Made by a program: the position numbers and the translations under genes. The notes beneath the pieces are model-generated. The model made no database searches. It worked only from the letters and a program-made list of their open reading frames with translations, and was not told the origin of the DNA. Below, in pieces: positions 7,904 to 17,166 of a stretch of 64,000 bases of DNA. The number at the start of each line of letters is the position of its first letter. The first letter of the stretch is position 1. Origin of the DNA: Ancylobacter aquaticus (lineage in GTDB: Bacteria; Pseudomonadota; Alphaproteobacteria; Rhizobiales; Xanthobacteraceae); contig NZ_SMFY01000001.1 of assembly GCF_004339465.1 (NCBI RefSeq), forward strand, positions 558,001-622,000. Direction: 5' to 3'.

Positions 7904-8743
7904 ATGGATCCGATCCGCGATGTGGCGGCGCTGAGGAAGAGGCTCGCCGGGCTGGAGGGCGCGCGTCTGCCCGGCGTCGGTTCGTCCTTCTGCCTTGGCG
8001 CTGCCGGGCCGGAGGCGGGCGGCGTGCGTCTCGCCCGCGGCGCCCTGCATGAGGTGCAGGCGGCGGCGAGCGCCGACATGCCGGCGGCCACCGGCTTCGC
8101 GCTGGCGCTGGCGCTGCGGGCCGTGCGCCGTGGCGGGGCGGAAGGGCGGCCCTTGCTGTGGGTGCGCCAGGATATGGCGGAGGCTGAGTTCGGCCGGCTC
8201 GATGCGCCGGGCTTCGCCGCGCTCGGCCTTGACCCGGCGCGCCTCATCCTGGTGCGGGCGCGCGACGGGGCGGAGGTGCTGCGCGCGGCCGGCGACGCGG
8301 TGCGCTGCGCCGGCCTTGGCGCGCTGCTCATCGAGATATGGGGCACGCCGAAGGCACTCGACCTCACCGCCACGCGGCGCCTCGCCTTGCGGGCGGCGAC
8401 CTCCGGGGTGACGAGCTTTCTGCTGCACAGGACCGCGCAGCCGGCCCCCACGGCTGTGGCGACGCGCTGGCGGGTGACGCCGGCGGCCTCGGCGCCGCTG
8501 GCGGGTGACGCGCCAGGCGGGCCTTCCTTCCACGCCACCCTGCTGCGCCATCGCGGCGGTGAGGGCGGGCGACCGGTGGAGGGCGGCGACTGGATATTGG
8601 AGTGGGACCATGAGGCCTGTACCTTCCGCGACCTCGACCCGCTATCTCGCGCTGTGGTTCCCGTTCCTGCCGGCCGACCGGATGGAGCGGCTGCGCAGGA
8701 GGCGGGGCGGGGCGAGGTCGTTGCGCTGCGCCGCGCCGGCTGA
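7904..8743 (+). CDS. imuA: ImuA, SOS mutasome component
   Basis: A 279-residue RecA/SulA-like protein and the first gene of the error-prone translesion synthesis cassette. ImuA works with ImuB and DnaE2, with recent work in related bacteria pointing to a role linked to RecA. The sequence shows the family N-terminus (ALRKRLAGLEG), the LHEV(Q/E)-type strand, the LLWVRQD segment and the LGLDPARLILVRARD segment. No Walker A lysine motif is seen, as is usual. A perfect LexA box precedes it. Its 3' end overlaps the imuB start by 134 bases, unusually long for an operon. Confidence 0.92.
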   Translation: MDPIRDVAALRKRLAGLEGARLPGVGSSFCLGAAGPEAGGVRLARGALHEVQAAASADMPAATGFALALALRAVRRGGAEGRPLLWVRQDMAEAEFGRLDAPGFAALGLDPARLILVRARDGAEVLRAAGDAVRCAGLGALLIEIWGTPKALDLTATRRLALRAATSGVTSFLLHRTAQPAPTAVATRWRVTPAASAPLAGDAPGGPSFHATLLRHRGGEGGRPVEGGDWILEWDHEACTFRDLDPLSRAVVPVPAGRPDGAAAQEAGRGEVVALRRAG

Positions 8744-10280
8744 GGGCGCGAGGGGAGGGGGGCGTGCGGGCGATCCAGCGCTCGACGATCCCCTTGCCCC
8801 GGCGCCGCTGGTCTTCGTCGAGAAGGTGCAGAACGCGCTGCGTCTCGCCGCCGTCGACCGTGCCGCGCGCCGGGCCGGGCTCACCCCCGGCCTGACGCTG
8901 GCGGATGCGCGCGCCCGCGTGCCCGGGCTCGCGGTCATCGACCATGACCCTGCCGCCGATGCCGCCTTTCTGGAGGAGGTGGCGGATGATTGCGATCGCT
9001 GGACGCCGCTGGTGGCGCTCGACACCCCCGAGGGGGTGCCGGACGGGCTGATCCTCGACATCACCGGCTGCGCGCATCTGTTCGGCGGCGAGGCGGCGCT
9101 GCGCACGCGCCTGCTCACCCATCTTCAGCGCCATGGCGCCAGTGCGTTCGCGGTGATTGCCGGCACGCCCGATGCCGCGCGGGCGCTGGCGCGTTCGGGG
9201 CAGGGGGGCGTGGGGCGCTCGGGCGTGGTGCCCCCGGGCGGGGAGGCTCAGGCGGTCGCCGGCCTGCCCGTCGCCCGGCTGGGCGTGAGCGCGGAGATCG
9301 TCACCGGGCTTTCCCGCGCCGGGCTCAAGACCATCGGAGACCTTGCCGCTCGCCCCGGCACGCCCCTCGCCGCCCGCTTCGGCAGGGAGCTTCTCACCCG
9401 GCTGGAGCGCACGCTGGGGCGCGAGGATGTGCGCCTTGTGCCGCGTCGCCCGCTGCCGGAATGCATCGCCGAACGACGTTTTGCCGAGCCCATCGCCCGC
9501 ACCGCTGACATCGAGGCGACGCTCGCACGTCTGGTCGACGACCTCGCCCTGATGCTGGAGGCGCGGGCGATGGGCGGGCGGGCCTTCGAGGCGTGCTTCT
9601 TCCGCACCGATGGGGCGGTGCGGCGGTTGAAGATAGAGACGGCGCGGCCCCTGCGCGACGGGGTGGCGCTTGCCCGGCTCTGGCACGAGCGGATCGAGGC
9701 GCTTGCCGATCCGCTCGACCCCGGCTTCGGCTTCGATCTGGTGCGGCTCGGCGTGATACGGGCGGAGCCGCTCTCCCCCGCACAGGTGAGCCTCGACGGC
9801 CGCGCGGTGGAGGAAGAGGAAGTTGCGGCGCTGGTCGACCGGCTTGGCGTGCGGCTGGGCCGCGAGCGGGTGCTGCGTTTCCTCCAGCGCGACACCCACG
9901 ACCCCGACCGCGCCAGCGCGCTGGTGCCGGCGGGTGGAGTTCCGCTGCCCGCGCCCTCGCCGCCCCCCGAGGCGCTGGTGCGCCCGCTGACGCTGTTCGA
10001 CCCGCCCCAGCCGGTGGAGGCGCTGGCCGAGGTGCCGGACGGCCCGCCCTTGCGCTTCCGCTGGCGGCGCGTGGTGCATGAGGTCGCCCGTGCCGAGGGG
10101 CCCGAGCGCCTCGCCGCGGAATGGTGGCGGCGGCCGGAGGCGGCGCCGACCCGCGACTATTACCGGGTGGAGAACCGCGAGGGCCGGCGCTTCTGGCTGT
10201 TCCGCGCCGGCCTGTACGAGCGCGAGGCGCAAGGTGAGGCTGGCCCGCCGCGCTGGTTCCTGCACGGCCTGTTTCCGTGA
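8610..10280 (+). CDS. imuB: ImuB, catalytically inactive Y-family polymerase-like protein
   Basis: A 556-residue Y-family polymerase relative that links ImuA, DnaE2 and the beta clamp and lacks the catalytic acidic residues. After the start comes RYLALWFPFLPADR, the ImuB version of the polymerase first strand, where active enzymes carry Asp. The palm motif ILDITGCAHLFGGE and an HhH region (GLSRAGLKTIGDLAARP) follow, then a little-finger domain and a divergent C-terminal tail. The ATG at 8610 was chosen because GGAG lies seven bases upstream and the conserved strand starts ten residues in. The longer frame from 8505 has no resemblance. Confidence 0.92.
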   Translation: MRPVPSATSTRYLALWFPFLPADRMERLRRRRGGARSLRCAAPAEGARGGGRAGDPALDDPLAPAPLVFVEKVQNALRLAAVDRAARRAGLTPGLTLADARARVPGLAVIDHDPAADAAFLEEVADDCDRWTPLVALDTPEGVPDGLILDITGCAHLFGGEAALRTRLLTHLQRHGASAFAVIAGTPDAARALARSGQGGVGRSGVVPPGGEAQAVAGLPVARLGVSAEIVTGLSRAGLKTIGDLAARPGTPLAARFGRELLTRLERTLGREDVRLVPRRPLPECIAERRFAEPIARTADIEATLARLVDDLALMLEARAMGGRAFEACFFRTDGAVRRLKIETARPLRDGVALARLWHERIEALADPLDPGFGFDLVRLGVIRAEPLSPAQVSLDGRAVEEEEVAALVDRLGVRLGRERVLRFLQRDTHDPDRASALVPAGGVPLPAPSPPPEALVRPLTLFDPPQPVEALAEVPDGPPLRFRWRRVVHEVARAEGPERLAAEWWRRPEAAPTRDYYRVENREGRRFWLFRAGLYEREAQGEAGPPRWFLHGLFP

Positions 10281-10284
10281 GGCG

Positions 10285-13200
10285 ATGATGCACCCACATG
10301 CACGCGCGCTCCTCTACGCGGAACTCGTCGCCGCCTCGAACTTCTCCTTCCTGCGCGGCGCCTCCCACGCGGTGGATCTGGTGGGGCAGGCGATCGCACT
10401 CGGCCATGCCGGGCTCGGCATCGCCGATCGCAACACCGTGGCCGGCGTGGTGCGGGCGCATGCGGCGGTGAAAGAGATCGAGGCGCGGTACAGGGGATTC
10501 TGGGAGGCGCGGAAACAGGCGACATTTCTCCAGGATGACGACGCGTCTGCGCCCGCTACGCCGCGAAGCCTGGCGCGGGGCGGGGCCGCATCCTCTCCCG
10601 ACGGAAAGACGCAGCAGGAGGAAGAGGCGGAGGAGGACATTCTCGCTCTTCTCCTGCGCCCCCAGGCCGAGGCGGCGGCCGATGCCGGCCGGGGGGCGGA
10701 ACTTCCCTTCACCCTTGCCGTTGGGGCCCGGCTGGTCTTTGCCGACGGCACGCCCGACATCGTCGCCCATGCGCAGACGCGGGCCGGCTGGGCAAGGCTG
10801 TGCCGGCTGCTCACGACAGGCAATCTGCGGGTTGGGAAAGGTGAGTGCCGGCTTTTGCTCGACGACCTGCTGGCCGATGCCGGCGGGCTGTCGCTCATTC
10901 TGATGCCGCCTGATGATATGCCGGCTAAGGGCCTGCCGGCCCTTGCCCCTTTTCTGGCCAAGCTCGACGAAGCGGCACCCGGCGCGCTGTGGCTCGGCGC
11001 GGCGATGCGCCGGCGCGGCGACGACCGGCGCCGGCTGGCGGGGCTGAAGGCGCTGGCGGCAAAGGCGAGGGTGCCGCTCATTGCCACCAATGACGTGCTC
11101 TACCACCATCCCGACCAGCGCGACCTGCAGGATGTGCTCACCTGCATCCGCGAAGGCGTCGCCATCGAGAGCGCGGGGCGGCGGCTAGAGGCCAATGCCG
11201 AGCGCCATCTTAAAAGCCCGGGCGAGATGGCCCGGCTGTTCCGTGAGGCGCCCGACGCGCTGGAGGAGATTGCGGCTTATCTCGCCCGCCTCGATTTTTC
11301 CCTTGGCGAGCTGAAATATGAATACCCGCAGGAGCCGGTGCCGCCCGGCTACACCCCGCAGGGCCGGCTGGAGGAGCTGACCTTCCAGCGCGCCGCCCTC
11401 CGCTATCCCGACGGCGTGCCCGACAAGGTGGAGCGCCAGCTCAAAACCGAGCTCGGCCTCATCGACGAGCTCGGCTACGCCCCCTATTTCCTCACCATCC
11501 GCGATATTGTCGATTTCGCCAAGAAGCGCGGCATCCTGTGCCAGGGGCGCGGCTCGGCGGCCAATTCGGCGGTGTGCTTTGTCCTCGGCATCACCGCTGT
11601 GGACCCCGCCACCAGCAATTTGCTGTTCTCCCGCTTCATCGCCCGCGAGCGTAACGAGCCGCCCGATATCGACGTCGATTTCGAGCATGAGCGGCGCGAG
11701 GAGGTGATCCAGTATATTTATGAGCGCTATGGCCGCGAGCGGGCGGGCATCGTCGCCACGGTCATCTCCTATCGCCCGAAAAGCGCGATCCGCGATGTCG
11801 GCAAGGCGCTCGGCCTCACCGAGGACGTCACCGCCCGCCTCGCCGGCACGGTGTGGGGCAGCTGGGGCAAGGAAATCGACCAGCGCCAGGCGCGCGAGGC
11901 CGGGCTCGACCCGTCAAACCCGCTGGTGGCGCGGGCGCTTGGCCTTGCCACGCGCCTGCTCGGCTTTCCCCGCCACCTCTCCCAGCATGTCGGCGGCTTC
12001 GTGCTGACCCAGCACCGGCTCGACGAGACGGTGCCGATCGGCAAGGCGGCGATGAAGGACCGCACCTTCATCGAGTGGGACAAGGACGATATCGACACGC
12101 TCGGCCTCTTGAAGGTGGATGTGCTGGCGCTCGGCATGCTCACCTGCATCCGCAAGGCGCTGGACCTCCTGCGCGCCCATGAGGAAACCGACTGGGGCCT
12201 TGCCGAGGTGCCGCGCGAGCAGGCCGATGTCTACGACATGCTGTGCGCGGGCGATTCCATCGGCGTGTTCCAGGTGGAGAGCCGGGCGCAGATCAACATG
12301 CTGCCGCGCCTGAAGCCGCGCCGGCTATACGATCTCGTCATCCAGGTCGCCATCGTCCGCCCCGGCCCGATCCAGGGGGATATGGTGCACCCCTATCTGC
12401 GTCGGCGCGACAGGCTGGAGAAGGTGGACTATCCCTCGCCAGCGCCGCCGCATCCCCCCGGCGAACTGCGCGAGGTGCTGTCGCGCACGCTGGGCGTGCC
12501 GCTGTTCCAGGAACAGGCGATGCAACTCGCCATGGTGGCGGCGGAATTCACCGATGTGGAGGCCAACCATCTGCGCCGCGCCATGGCGACCTTCCGCCAT
12601 CACGGCACCATCGGCACCTTCCAGAAGCTGCTGGTCGAGCGGATGAGCGCGCGCGGCTACGATCCCGCCTTTGCCGCCCGCTGTTTCGAGCAGATCAAGG
12701 GCTTCGGCGAGTATGGCTTTCCCGAAAGCCACGCCGCTTCCTTCGCCAAGCTGGTCTACATCTCCGCCTTTCTGAAATGCCGCTATCCCGCGATCTTCGC
12801 CGCTGCGCTGCTCAACTCCCAGCCCATGGGCTTCTACGCCCCGGCGCAGATCGTGCGCGACGCGCGTGAGCATGGGGTCGAGATCCGCTCGCCGGATGTG
12901 AATTACAGCTTCCACGACAACACGCTGGAGCGCGACGCGCCCGGCGTGCCGCTGGCCCTTCGGCTCGGCCTGCGCCAGCTCGATGGCTTCAAGGAGGCGT
13001 GGAGCCTGCAGCTTGCCGACGCGCGGGAGCGGGGCTTCCTGCACGATATCGAGACTCTCGCCCATCGCTCGCGCCTGCCGGTGGCGGCGCTGGCCAAGCT
13101 GGCGGATGCCGATGCCTGCCGCTCCATGGGGCTGGACCGGCGCGAGGCCGCCTGGGCCATGCGGCGCCTGCCGGACGATGAGCCGCTGCCGCTGTTCGCG

Positions 13201-13821
13201 GTGGCGCAGGCGCGCGAGCTTGGCACGGATGCGGACGCGCATTTGCCGCTCATGCCGCTGCCCGAGCAGATCGCCGTCGACTACCAGACCACGCGCCTGT
13301 CGCTGAAGGGGCATCCCATGGGCGTTCTGCGCCCGCTCTTCGCCGCCGAGGGGGTGGCCTCCAGTGCGGAGATCGCAGGGGTGCGCGATGGTGCCCGGGT
13401 GCGGACGGCAGGCATCGTGCTGGTGCGCCAGCGGCCGGGCAAGGGCAACGCCATCTTCATGACGCTGGAAGACGAAACCGGCATCGTCAACGTGCTGCTG
13501 TGGACCCGCCAGTTCGAGCGCTACCGGGCGGAGGTGATGGGCGCGCGGCTGGTGGTGGTCGAGGGGCGGGTGCAGAAGAGCAAGGAGGGCGTCATCCATG
13601 TGATGGGCGAGCGGGTGTTCGACCGCACCGGCGACCTCGCCCGCCTGTTCGAGGATGTGCGCCAGATGCCCTCGCCGCAGGCCGATCCGGGACAGGACGA
13701 GCGGGTGCGGGGCGGGCCTGATGCACCGCCGGCCGCCGGGCACCTGCTGGCCGGCCGTCGCACCCGTCAGGGCCACCCGCGCCAGGTGCGCGTGCTGCCC
13801 AAGTCGCGCGATTTCCATTGA
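10285..13821 (+). CDS. dnaE2: DnaE2, error-prone DNA polymerase III alpha subunit
   Basis: A 1178-residue C-family polymerase that does SOS translesion synthesis with ImuA and ImuB. It begins with a PHP domain (YAELVAASNFSFLRGASH). The catalytic palm has PPDIDVDFEHERR with two of the metal-binding Asp. The fingers, beta-binding and C-terminal OB-fold (GIVLVRQRPGKGNAIFMTLED) regions follow. It lacks the long tail of DnaE1. Residues about 66-140 are an extra acidic, Gln/Glu-rich, low-complexity insert in the PHP region, not typical of DnaE2 and making it longer than usual. ATG 10285 or 10288 starts it, four bases after imuB. Confidence 0.95.
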   Translation: MMHPHARALLYAELVAASNFSFLRGASHAVDLVGQAIALGHAGLGIADRNTVAGVVRAHAAVKEIEARYRGFWEARKQATFLQDDDASAPATPRSLARGGAASSPDGKTQQEEEAEEDILALLLRPQAEAAADAGRGAELPFTLAVGARLVFADGTPDIVAHAQTRAGWARLCRLLTTGNLRVGKGECRLLLDDLLADAGGLSLILMPPDDMPAKGLPALAPFLAKLDEAAPGALWLGAAMRRRGDDRRRLAGLKALAAKARVPLIATNDVLYHHPDQRDLQDVLTCIREGVAIESAGRRLEANAERHLKSPGEMARLFREAPDALEEIAAYLARLDFSLGELKYEYPQEPVPPGYTPQGRLEELTFQRAALRYPDGVPDKVERQLKTELGLIDELGYAPYFLTIRDIVDFAKKRGILCQGRGSAANSAVCFVLGITAVDPATSNLLFSRFIARERNEPPDIDVDFEHERREEVIQYIYERYGRERAGIVATVISYRPKSAIRDVGKALGLTEDVTARLAGTVWGSWGKEIDQRQAREAGLDPSNPLVARALGLATRLLGFPRHLSQHVGGFVLTQHRLDETVPIGKAAMKDRTFIEWDKDDIDTLGLLKVDVLALGMLTCIRKALDLLRAHEETDWGLAEVPREQADVYDMLCAGDSIGVFQVESRAQINMLPRLKPRRLYDLVIQVAIVRPGPIQGDMVHPYLRRRDRLEKVDYPSPAPPHPPGELREVLSRTLGVPLFQEQAMQLAMVAAEFTDVEANHLRRAMATFRHHGTIGTFQKLLVERMSARGYDPAFAARCFEQIKGFGEYGFPESHAASFAKLVYISAFLKCRYPAIFAAALLNSQPMGFYAPAQIVRDAREHGVEIRSPDVNYSFHDNTLERDAPGVPLALRLGLRQLDGFKEAWSLQLADARERGFLHDIETLAHRSRLPVAALAKLADADACRSMGLDRREAAWAMRRLPDDEPLPLFAVAQARELGTDADAHLPLMPLPEQIAVDYQTTRLSLKGHPMGVLRPLFAAEGVASSAEIAGVRDGARVRTAGIVLVRQRPGKGNAIFMTLEDETGIVNVLLWTRQFERYRAEVMGARLVVVEGRVQKSKEGVIHVMGERVFDRTGDLARLFEDVRQMPSPQADPGQDERVRGGPDAPPAAGHLLAGRRTRQGHPRQVRVLPKSRDFH

Positions 13822-13898
13822 GAGAACATCACGGCGTGCCTGTCGCGTGCTGCGGGTTCGATGCTAAACGGGGGGCGACACATACGAAGGAGATACCC

Positions 13899-14180
13899 AT
13901 GGCCGAGCGCTTTGACGACTGGGAGAAGGACGACAAGGGGCATCTGAAGGTGTGGCCGATGCTCGCCTTCACCACCGCTTTGTTCGGGACCGAAAAGGTG
14001 GGCCTGCGCCTGGAGATCGGCGCCCAGCAGCCCAAGCCCGGCGAGCCGGTGCCGGCCCTCCAACTGGTGCTCGACCCCACCCAGGTGCGCCAGCTCGCCG
14101 AGGCGCTAGCCGAGGCCGAGGCGCGGCTCGTCGACGCCCGCTTCACCACCCTCGCCAACTCTCCTCCCGGCAGCGCCTGA
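13899..14180 (+). CDS. Small cytoplasmic protein of unknown function
   Basis: A 93-residue protein starting MAERFDDWEKDDKGHLKVWP, with an exemplary AAGGAGAT ribosome binding site seven bases upstream. The middle is beta-rich (LRLEIGAQ, ALQLVLDP) and the end helical (VRQLAEALAEAEARL). No motif, signal or membrane span is visible. It lies 77 bases after dnaE2 on the same strand but shows no LexA box of its own. The product is not recognised. Confidence 0.7.
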   Translation: MAERFDDWEKDDKGHLKVWPMLAFTTALFGTEKVGLRLEIGAQQPKPGEPVPALQLVLDPTQVRQLAEALAEAEARLVDARFTTLANSPPGSA

Positions 14181-14501
14181 GACCAGCCGGTCCACCTCCT
14201 GAGCTGCCGTCATGCCCGGCCCTGCGCCGGGCATCTGCGACCTACCTCACGCCTTATGGTTGCGTCATGACGGGGAACGACGTGGGTGGCCGGGGCAGGC
14301 CCGGTCCTGACGGTGTGCCGGGCGGCGGCCCGGGCGATGCGCCCGCCGTCCTGCGCCGCGAGAAACGGCGCGCCGGGCCACCTGCCCGCATAGCCTCCTC
14401 ACGCCGACGTGCCGGCCGCCAGCCGGCCTCGACGCGCGCAGCGGCGGTTCCGGCGCGGTCCTGCTGACCGTCCGGGATGACGTCTTCGCCGGCCGGTCCG
14501 C
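14181..14501. other. Intergenic interval with a REP-like palindrome
   Basis: No gene is supported. The hairpin ATGCCCGGC (14212-14220), loop CCTGC, GCCGGGCAT (14226-14234) is a short GC palindrome of the kind scattered between genes in this order of bacteria. The rest is GC-rich and featureless. Confidence 0.5.
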
Positions 14502-15851
14502 CTAAGCTGCCAGGAACTGCGCGTCGGCCTGGTCCAGGCGACGGCGGATCTGGGTGACGATGAGCTGCTCGTCGGGCAGGCAATTGTCATAGGTCAGCCG
14601 CTCGCCGGCCTTGACCGGCTTCAGCACCCGGGCGCGTTCGGCAAGGCCCAGCGGCAGGGCGAAGCTGTCACGGGCGTCGCGCCAGCTCATCGTGTAACCG
14701 CGATAATCATATTCGCCGATCCGGCCGAGCAGCGCGCCGGGCACGAGGTCGCGCTTGGCCACCGCCGTGCACTCGGCCACGGGATGGTCGAGCACCTCCA
14801 TGTCGCGGGTGCCGTGCATCACCGCGCGCACCGCCGAGAGCGGCACTTCCAGGCTGGTGAGGTGAAACGGGCGTATCAGCGCGAAGCAGGGGCCGGGCCC
14901 GACCTTGAGGTCGGCCATGCGCTCGGTCACCCGGTCATGGCGCGGCTTGACGATGCAGAACACGCCGGGCGCCACGCCCTTGCCGAGGGTGAAGTCCACC
15001 ACGCCGGAGCGCGAGAGGATGCCGCCATCCTCCTTGGTGCACAGCACCTGCGCCAGCACGTCGCGGTCCGCCGCCGGGCCGTGCATGCCCGGCACGTCGG
15101 GCACCAGCCCGGTGGCATTGGCGAGCGCGGTCATCTCCACCATGGTCTTGGAGCCATCGACGAACTCGACCAGCATGCGCGGATTCATGTTGCGCGCCTT
15201 CGCCTCCGCCTCGAACTCGTCGGGGATGGCGTCGGGCTTGAAAGCGTTGTTCTTGGCCTTGCCGGCGCAGACGATCTCGAAACCGAGAGCCTGCGCGAAG
15301 CCGATCAGCTCGATGGTGGCCGCCGGCTCGTCACCTGCCGCCCCGGTGAGCACGACCCCCGCCGCCCGAGCTTCCTGCTTGAGGTAGCGGCCGATTGTGA
15401 TGTCGGCTTCCACGCTCAGCAGCACCACGTGCTTGCCGTTGCGGATCGCCTCCAGCGAGACCAGCGTGCCGATATTGGGACTGCCGGTGGCGTCGATCAC
15501 CACGTCGACATGGCCGGAGGCGCACATGGCGCGGTAGTCGTCGGTGATAGCGAAGTGGCCGGCCTCGATGGCGCGGTCGATGGAGGCAGGCGACGAGGCG
15601 CTGACGATGTCCTCGCGCCGGTGGCCGGCCATCAGCGCGGCGTCGATGGCGACCTGCGCGTTCAGCTCGACCACCGCGCCAATGCGGACCCCCGGCATGA
15701 GGGCGGCCTGCACAATGAGGTCGGTGCCCATCTGGCCGGCGCCGGCGAGGCCGATCGTTACCGGCCCGTGCTTGGCGGTCCACTGTTCCAGTTCGGCGGC
15801 GATCCCTGTCCGCACGATCCCGCTTGCACCGAGCATAGTTGCACCGAGCAT
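14502..15851 (-). CDS. Homoserine-dehydrogenase-like NAD(P) oxidoreductase with C-terminal SAF domain
   Basis: A protein of about 449 residues with an N-terminal Rossmann fold (TIGLAGAGQMGTDL, GxGxxG type). A catalytic domain follows with VIDATGSP and LTGAAGDEPAA. The C-terminal SAF-type region contains KRDLVPGALLGRIGEYDY and LKPVKAGERLTYDNC. Such proteins occur beside sugar or sugar-acid catabolic genes, but the substrate is unknown. The neighbouring SorC regulator on the same strand suggests a sugar-phosphate signal. Two tandem starts, MLGAT and MLGAS, arise from a 15-base duplication at the 5' end; the outer one (15851) has GGAAGGG upstream. Confidence 0.82.
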   Translation of the reverse strand: MLGATMLGASGIVRTGIAAELEQWTAKHGPVTIGLAGAGQMGTDLIVQAALMPGVRIGAVVELNAQVAIDAALMAGHRREDIVSASSPASIDRAIEAGHFAITDDYRAMCASGHVDVVIDATGSPNIGTLVSLEAIRNGKHVVLLSVEADITIGRYLKQEARAAGVVLTGAAGDEPAATIELIGFAQALGFEIVCAGKAKNNAFKPDAIPDEFEAEAKARNMNPRMLVEFVDGSKTMVEMTALANATGLVPDVPGMHGPAADRDVLAQVLCTKEDGGILSRSGVVDFTLGKGVAPGVFCIVKPRHDRVTERMADLKVGPGPCFALIRPFHLTSLEVPLSAVRAVMHGTRDMEVLDHPVAECTAVAKRDLVPGALLGRIGEYDYRGYTMSWRDARDSFALPLGLAERARVLKPVKAGERLTYDNCLPDEQLIVTQIRRRLDQADAQFLAA

Positions 15852-15970
15852 ACGCCCAACCCTTCCCTGAGGCGCGCCTACGCCTTTCGGCGCATGCGTC
15901 ATTGTTCTTCGGTACTCGACATTTGTTCCGAGGCAAAGGGCGCGCGCGCCGGCATCCCGCGCTTCCGCGT

Positions 15971-16999
15971 TCAGTAAGTGGCGCCGGCCTCTTCCAGTAC
16001 CGCTGCGGCGGTGATCTCGTCGGTGATGAAAACGGTGGGGCGCAGCATGCGCAGCGCGGCAAGCGCAGCCCTGGCCTTGCCCGGCCCACCGGAGGTGAGA
16101 ATGCGCTCCGGGGTGGCCTGCAACGTCTCGATCGGGATCGACATGACGCGGGTGTTGATCGGGTGGTCGACCGGCCGGCCCTCGATGTCGATGAAATTAT
16201 AGACCACGTCGCCCACCGCGCCGGCGGCGATCAGCGAGGCCCAGTCGGCATCGGAGAAGAAGCCGAAGCGCAGCGAGGTGCTTTCCGATTCCATCTCGCC
16301 GACGCTCAACACCACCGCGTCCATCTCACGGGCGAGGGCGTAGACCGTGCCGAGGCCGCAGCGCTCGATCAGCGCCTGCTTGGTCTCGACGCTGTCGACG
16401 ATGGCGGGGGCGGCGATCAGATGGCAATCGGCCTGGAACAGCCGCGAAAGCTGCCAGGCGAATTCGGAAGGGTTGTACTGCTTGGCCTTGGTGATGCCGC
16501 CCAGCAACGAGATGACGGAGAGGTTGGTGACCGCCTTCTCGTCGATGAAGCCGAGCGCGCGCATCAGCGTGCGGCCCCAGCCGAAGCCGATCTTCATGTC
16601 GGAGCGGATGAGGTCGGAGATGAACAGCCCGGTGGCCGCCCCTATGGCGCTGGTGGCATCGGCGAAGGGGCCGGAGACCGGGGCCACCACCGCCTCGCGC
16701 AGCCCGAACGCCTTCTGCAGGCCCATTTCCAGCCGTGGCAGTTCGGCGATCTCGCGGCTGAGCGAGATTTTCACCTCGTTAAGCTGGCGGGCATCGGCGA
16801 GCAGGCGCACCACGGTGACGCGGCCGATGTCCAGCGCCTCGGCGATGGCGCTCTGCGTCATGCCCTCGACATAGTACATCCAGGCCGCGCGCAGCCGCAG
16901 CCGTGCCGAGCGCCGGCCGGTCGGGCTCAGATCGGCGAGCGAGGGCGCCTCGCTCAGGCCGTCCGGCCTGGTCGTCGCAGCTCCACCCGACATAAGCAC
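15971..16999 (-). CDS. SorC/DeoR-family sugar-binding transcriptional regulator
   Basis: A 342-residue regulator. An HTH lies at about residues 35-75 (AAWMYYVEGMTQSAIAEALDIGRVTVVRLLADAR). The rest is the SorC sugar-phosphate-binding domain, with the FGWGRTL and SVISLLGG segments and a closing ILTSGGPGKARAALAALR. Members sense a phosphorylated sugar. It is transcribed toward, and ends 120 bases from, the SAF oxidoreductase gene, so it probably controls that gene or a shared unit. The start is ATG 16999 or 16993. Confidence 0.88.
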   Translation of the reverse strand: MLMSGGAATTRPDGLSEAPSLADLSPTGRRSARLRLRAAWMYYVEGMTQSAIAEALDIGRVTVVRLLADARQLNEVKISLSREIAELPRLEMGLQKAFGLREAVVAPVSGPFADATSAIGAATGLFISDLIRSDMKIGFGWGRTLMRALGFIDEKAVTNLSVISLLGGITKAKQYNPSEFAWQLSRLFQADCHLIAAPAIVDSVETKQALIERCGLGTVYALAREMDAVVLSVGEMESESTSLRFGFFSDADWASLIAAGAVGDVVYNFIDIEGRPVDHPINTRVMSIPIETLQATPERILTSGGPGKARAALAALRMLRPTVFITDEITAAAVLEEAGATY

Positions 17000-17166
17000 C
17001 TCATCGCCCGCATCACGTCTGCGCCTGCTATAGAGGACGCTGGCGCCATCTTCAAACCGGGTTCCACGGCCGGCCCGGAAATCGAGCCGGCGTTACGCAA
17101 AAACCCGCTTGTCGCCGGCGCTGGCCTGGCGCACGGTGCCAATCTTGAGGCACGCATGGTTCCGAT

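Noticed and set aside
8364-10265. A 633-residue minus-strand frame over imuB
   Set aside because: Antisense to imuA-imuB with low-complexity His/Arg/Pro-rich translation; not coding.
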